Positions 5,920-6,853 of a stretch of DNA of 6,853 bases are shown here, one piece after another. Source of the DNA: Acetobacteraceae bacterium (lineage in GTDB: Bacteria; Pseudomonadota; Alphaproteobacteria; Acetobacterales; Acetobacteraceae); contig JASHVY010000054.1 of NCBI GenBank assembly GCA_030044345.1, forward strand, positions 1 through 6,853. The letters run 5' to 3'. The notes beneath the pieces were generated by a model. The model saw nothing but the letters and a program-made list of their open reading frames with translations. It was not told where the DNA came from and made no database searches. The translations under genes and the position numbers were made by a program. Each line of letters opens with the position of its first letter. Within the stretch, counting starts at the first letter, position 1.

Positions 5920-6853
5920 ATGCTTAGCCGTTCACGAATCGCCGGGCCGGAGCGTCCACAACCGCCGGCGATGTCCCGCCGCGCGCGGGTCACTGCCATG
6001 ATCGTCGCCTGTGCGCTCTTCATGGAGAATCTCGATTCGACGGTCGTTGCGACGGCGCTGCCGACCATGGCGCGCGACTTTCACACCGCGCCGGTGAACA
6101 TGAGCGTGGCGCTCACCTCGTATCTTTTGAGCCTCACCGTGTTTATCCCGGCGAGTGGATGGGTCGCGGACCGGTTCGGTAGCCGCACCGTGTTCCGCAC
6201 GGCGATCGTGGTTTTCACGCTCGGCTCGATCCTGTGCGGACGGGCGGAGGGGCTTTGGTTTCTTGTGCTCGCGCGCATTCTCCAGGGAATCGGCGGGGCG
6301 ATGATGGTGCCGGTCGGGCGGCTGCTGCTGCTCCGGACCGTGCCGAAGAACGAACTCGTTGCGGCGATGGCCTGGTTCACCACACCGGCCTTGATCGGGC
6401 CGGTGCTCGGACCGCCGGTCGGCGGCTTCATCGTGACCTACGTCTCATGGCACTGGATTTTCGACATCAATGTGCCGATCGGCGTGCTCGGGGTCGTGCT
6501 GGTGAGCCTCTTTATCGAGGACATCGAGGACGCGCCGCCATGGCGATTCGACTGGACAGGTCTCGTGCTGAGCGCGGTGACCCTGGTCTGCCTGATGTAC
6601 GGGCTGCAAATTGCGAGCAAGGGTATCGTGCCATGGCCAGTGGGCCTCGGCATGGTCGCGGTCGGCGCGGCTGCGGGCATCGCCTATTATCTGCACGCGC
6701 GGGTCACCGAGCATCCGCTCGTCGATCTTTCGCTGATGCGCATCCCGACCTTCGGGCTTTCGGTGACGGCGGCAAGCTTCTTTCGCATCGGCATCGGGGC
6801 GCTGCCGTTTCTGCTGCCGTTGATGCTGCAATTGGGCTTCGGGATGAGCGCGG
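5920..6853 (+). CDS. DHA2-family MFS multidrug exporter, 3' end outside window
   Basis: The N-terminal 311 residues of a second inner-membrane drug:H+ antiporter; the frame stays open to the window edge, so it is partial at the 3' end. Motifs seen are FMENLDSTVVATALPTMA in TM1 (about 34-51), motif A GWVADRFGSRTVF (80-92), motif B RILQGIGGAMMVP with its Arg (119-131), motif C GPVLGPPVGG (160-169) and SWHWIFDINVPIG after it. Hydrophobic helices then continue, with a conserved HPLVDLSLM-type loop that is usual in DHA2 proteins. The start is ambiguous: the ATG at 5920 has GGGGA 13 bases upstream, while the ATG at 5971 (giving MSRRARVTAMIV) fits the short N terminus of many relatives but has no clear ribosome-binding site. 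It lies 145 bases after qor, beyond a candidate terminator, so it probably has its own promoter. It differs clearly in sequence from the exporter at the left and is not a recent duplicate. Substrate unknown. Confidence 0.9.
   Translation, partial: MLSRSRIAGPERPQPPAMSRRARVTAMIVACALFMENLDSTVVATALPTMARDFHTAPVNMSVALTSYLLSLTVFIPASGWVADRFGSRTVFRTAIVVFTLGSILCGRAEGLWFLVLARILQGIGGAMMVPVGRLLLLRTVPKNELVAAMAWFTTPALIGPVLGPPVGGFIVTYVSWHWIFDINVPIGVLGVVLVSLFIEDIEDAPPWRFDWTGLVLSAVTLVCLMYGLQIASKGIVPWPVGLGMVAVGAAAGIAYYLHARVTEHPLVDLSLMRIPTFGLSVTAASFFRIGIGALPFLLPLMLQLGFGMSA

Overview
The window is a GC-rich bacterial chromosomal segment whose gene content and codon use (strong G/C third-position bias in all five reading frames) suit an alphaproteobacterium. 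Rhodospirillales/Acetobacteraceae is my best guess, but nothing here, such as an rRNA, fixes the taxonomy. It is densely coding: no gap exceeds about 150 bases, and I see no tRNA, rRNA, CRISPR array or insertion sequence.

Layout, left to right. Bases 1-68 hold a factor-independent terminator-like hairpin for the first gene. Bases 69-1628 (minus) encode a complete 14-TM-type MFS drug exporter of the DHA2 (EmrB/QacA) class. A 135-base gap with an inverted repeat separates it from a small thioredoxin-fold [2Fe-2S] ferredoxin gene at 1764-2126 (minus). A 68-base divergent spacer with a 10-base direct repeat follows. A plus-strand run then begins: a YyaL/SPATA20-like (DUF255) thioredoxin-domain protein (2195-4222), a methylated-DNA-protein cysteine methyltransferase (4279-4803) and a QOR-type NADPH:quinone oxidoreductase (4800-5774). 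The last two overlap by ATGA. A 145-base gap holds two hairpins, one terminator-like, and a small dyad. From 5920 a second DHA2 MFS exporter runs off the right edge.

How the genes may fit together (inference). The three plus-strand genes at 2195-5774 look like one transcription unit with a redox and alkyl/quinone-damage theme. The divergent ferredoxin adds a second thioredoxin-fold protein, and two drug/H+ antiporters flank the core and point outward. This is a plausible housekeeping stress neighbourhood. I do not see a clearly new defence, mobile or biosynthetic system. The least understood element is the YyaL-like protein beside the ferredoxin. The larger antisense open frames over the exporter and the YyaL gene look like GC-driven shadows.
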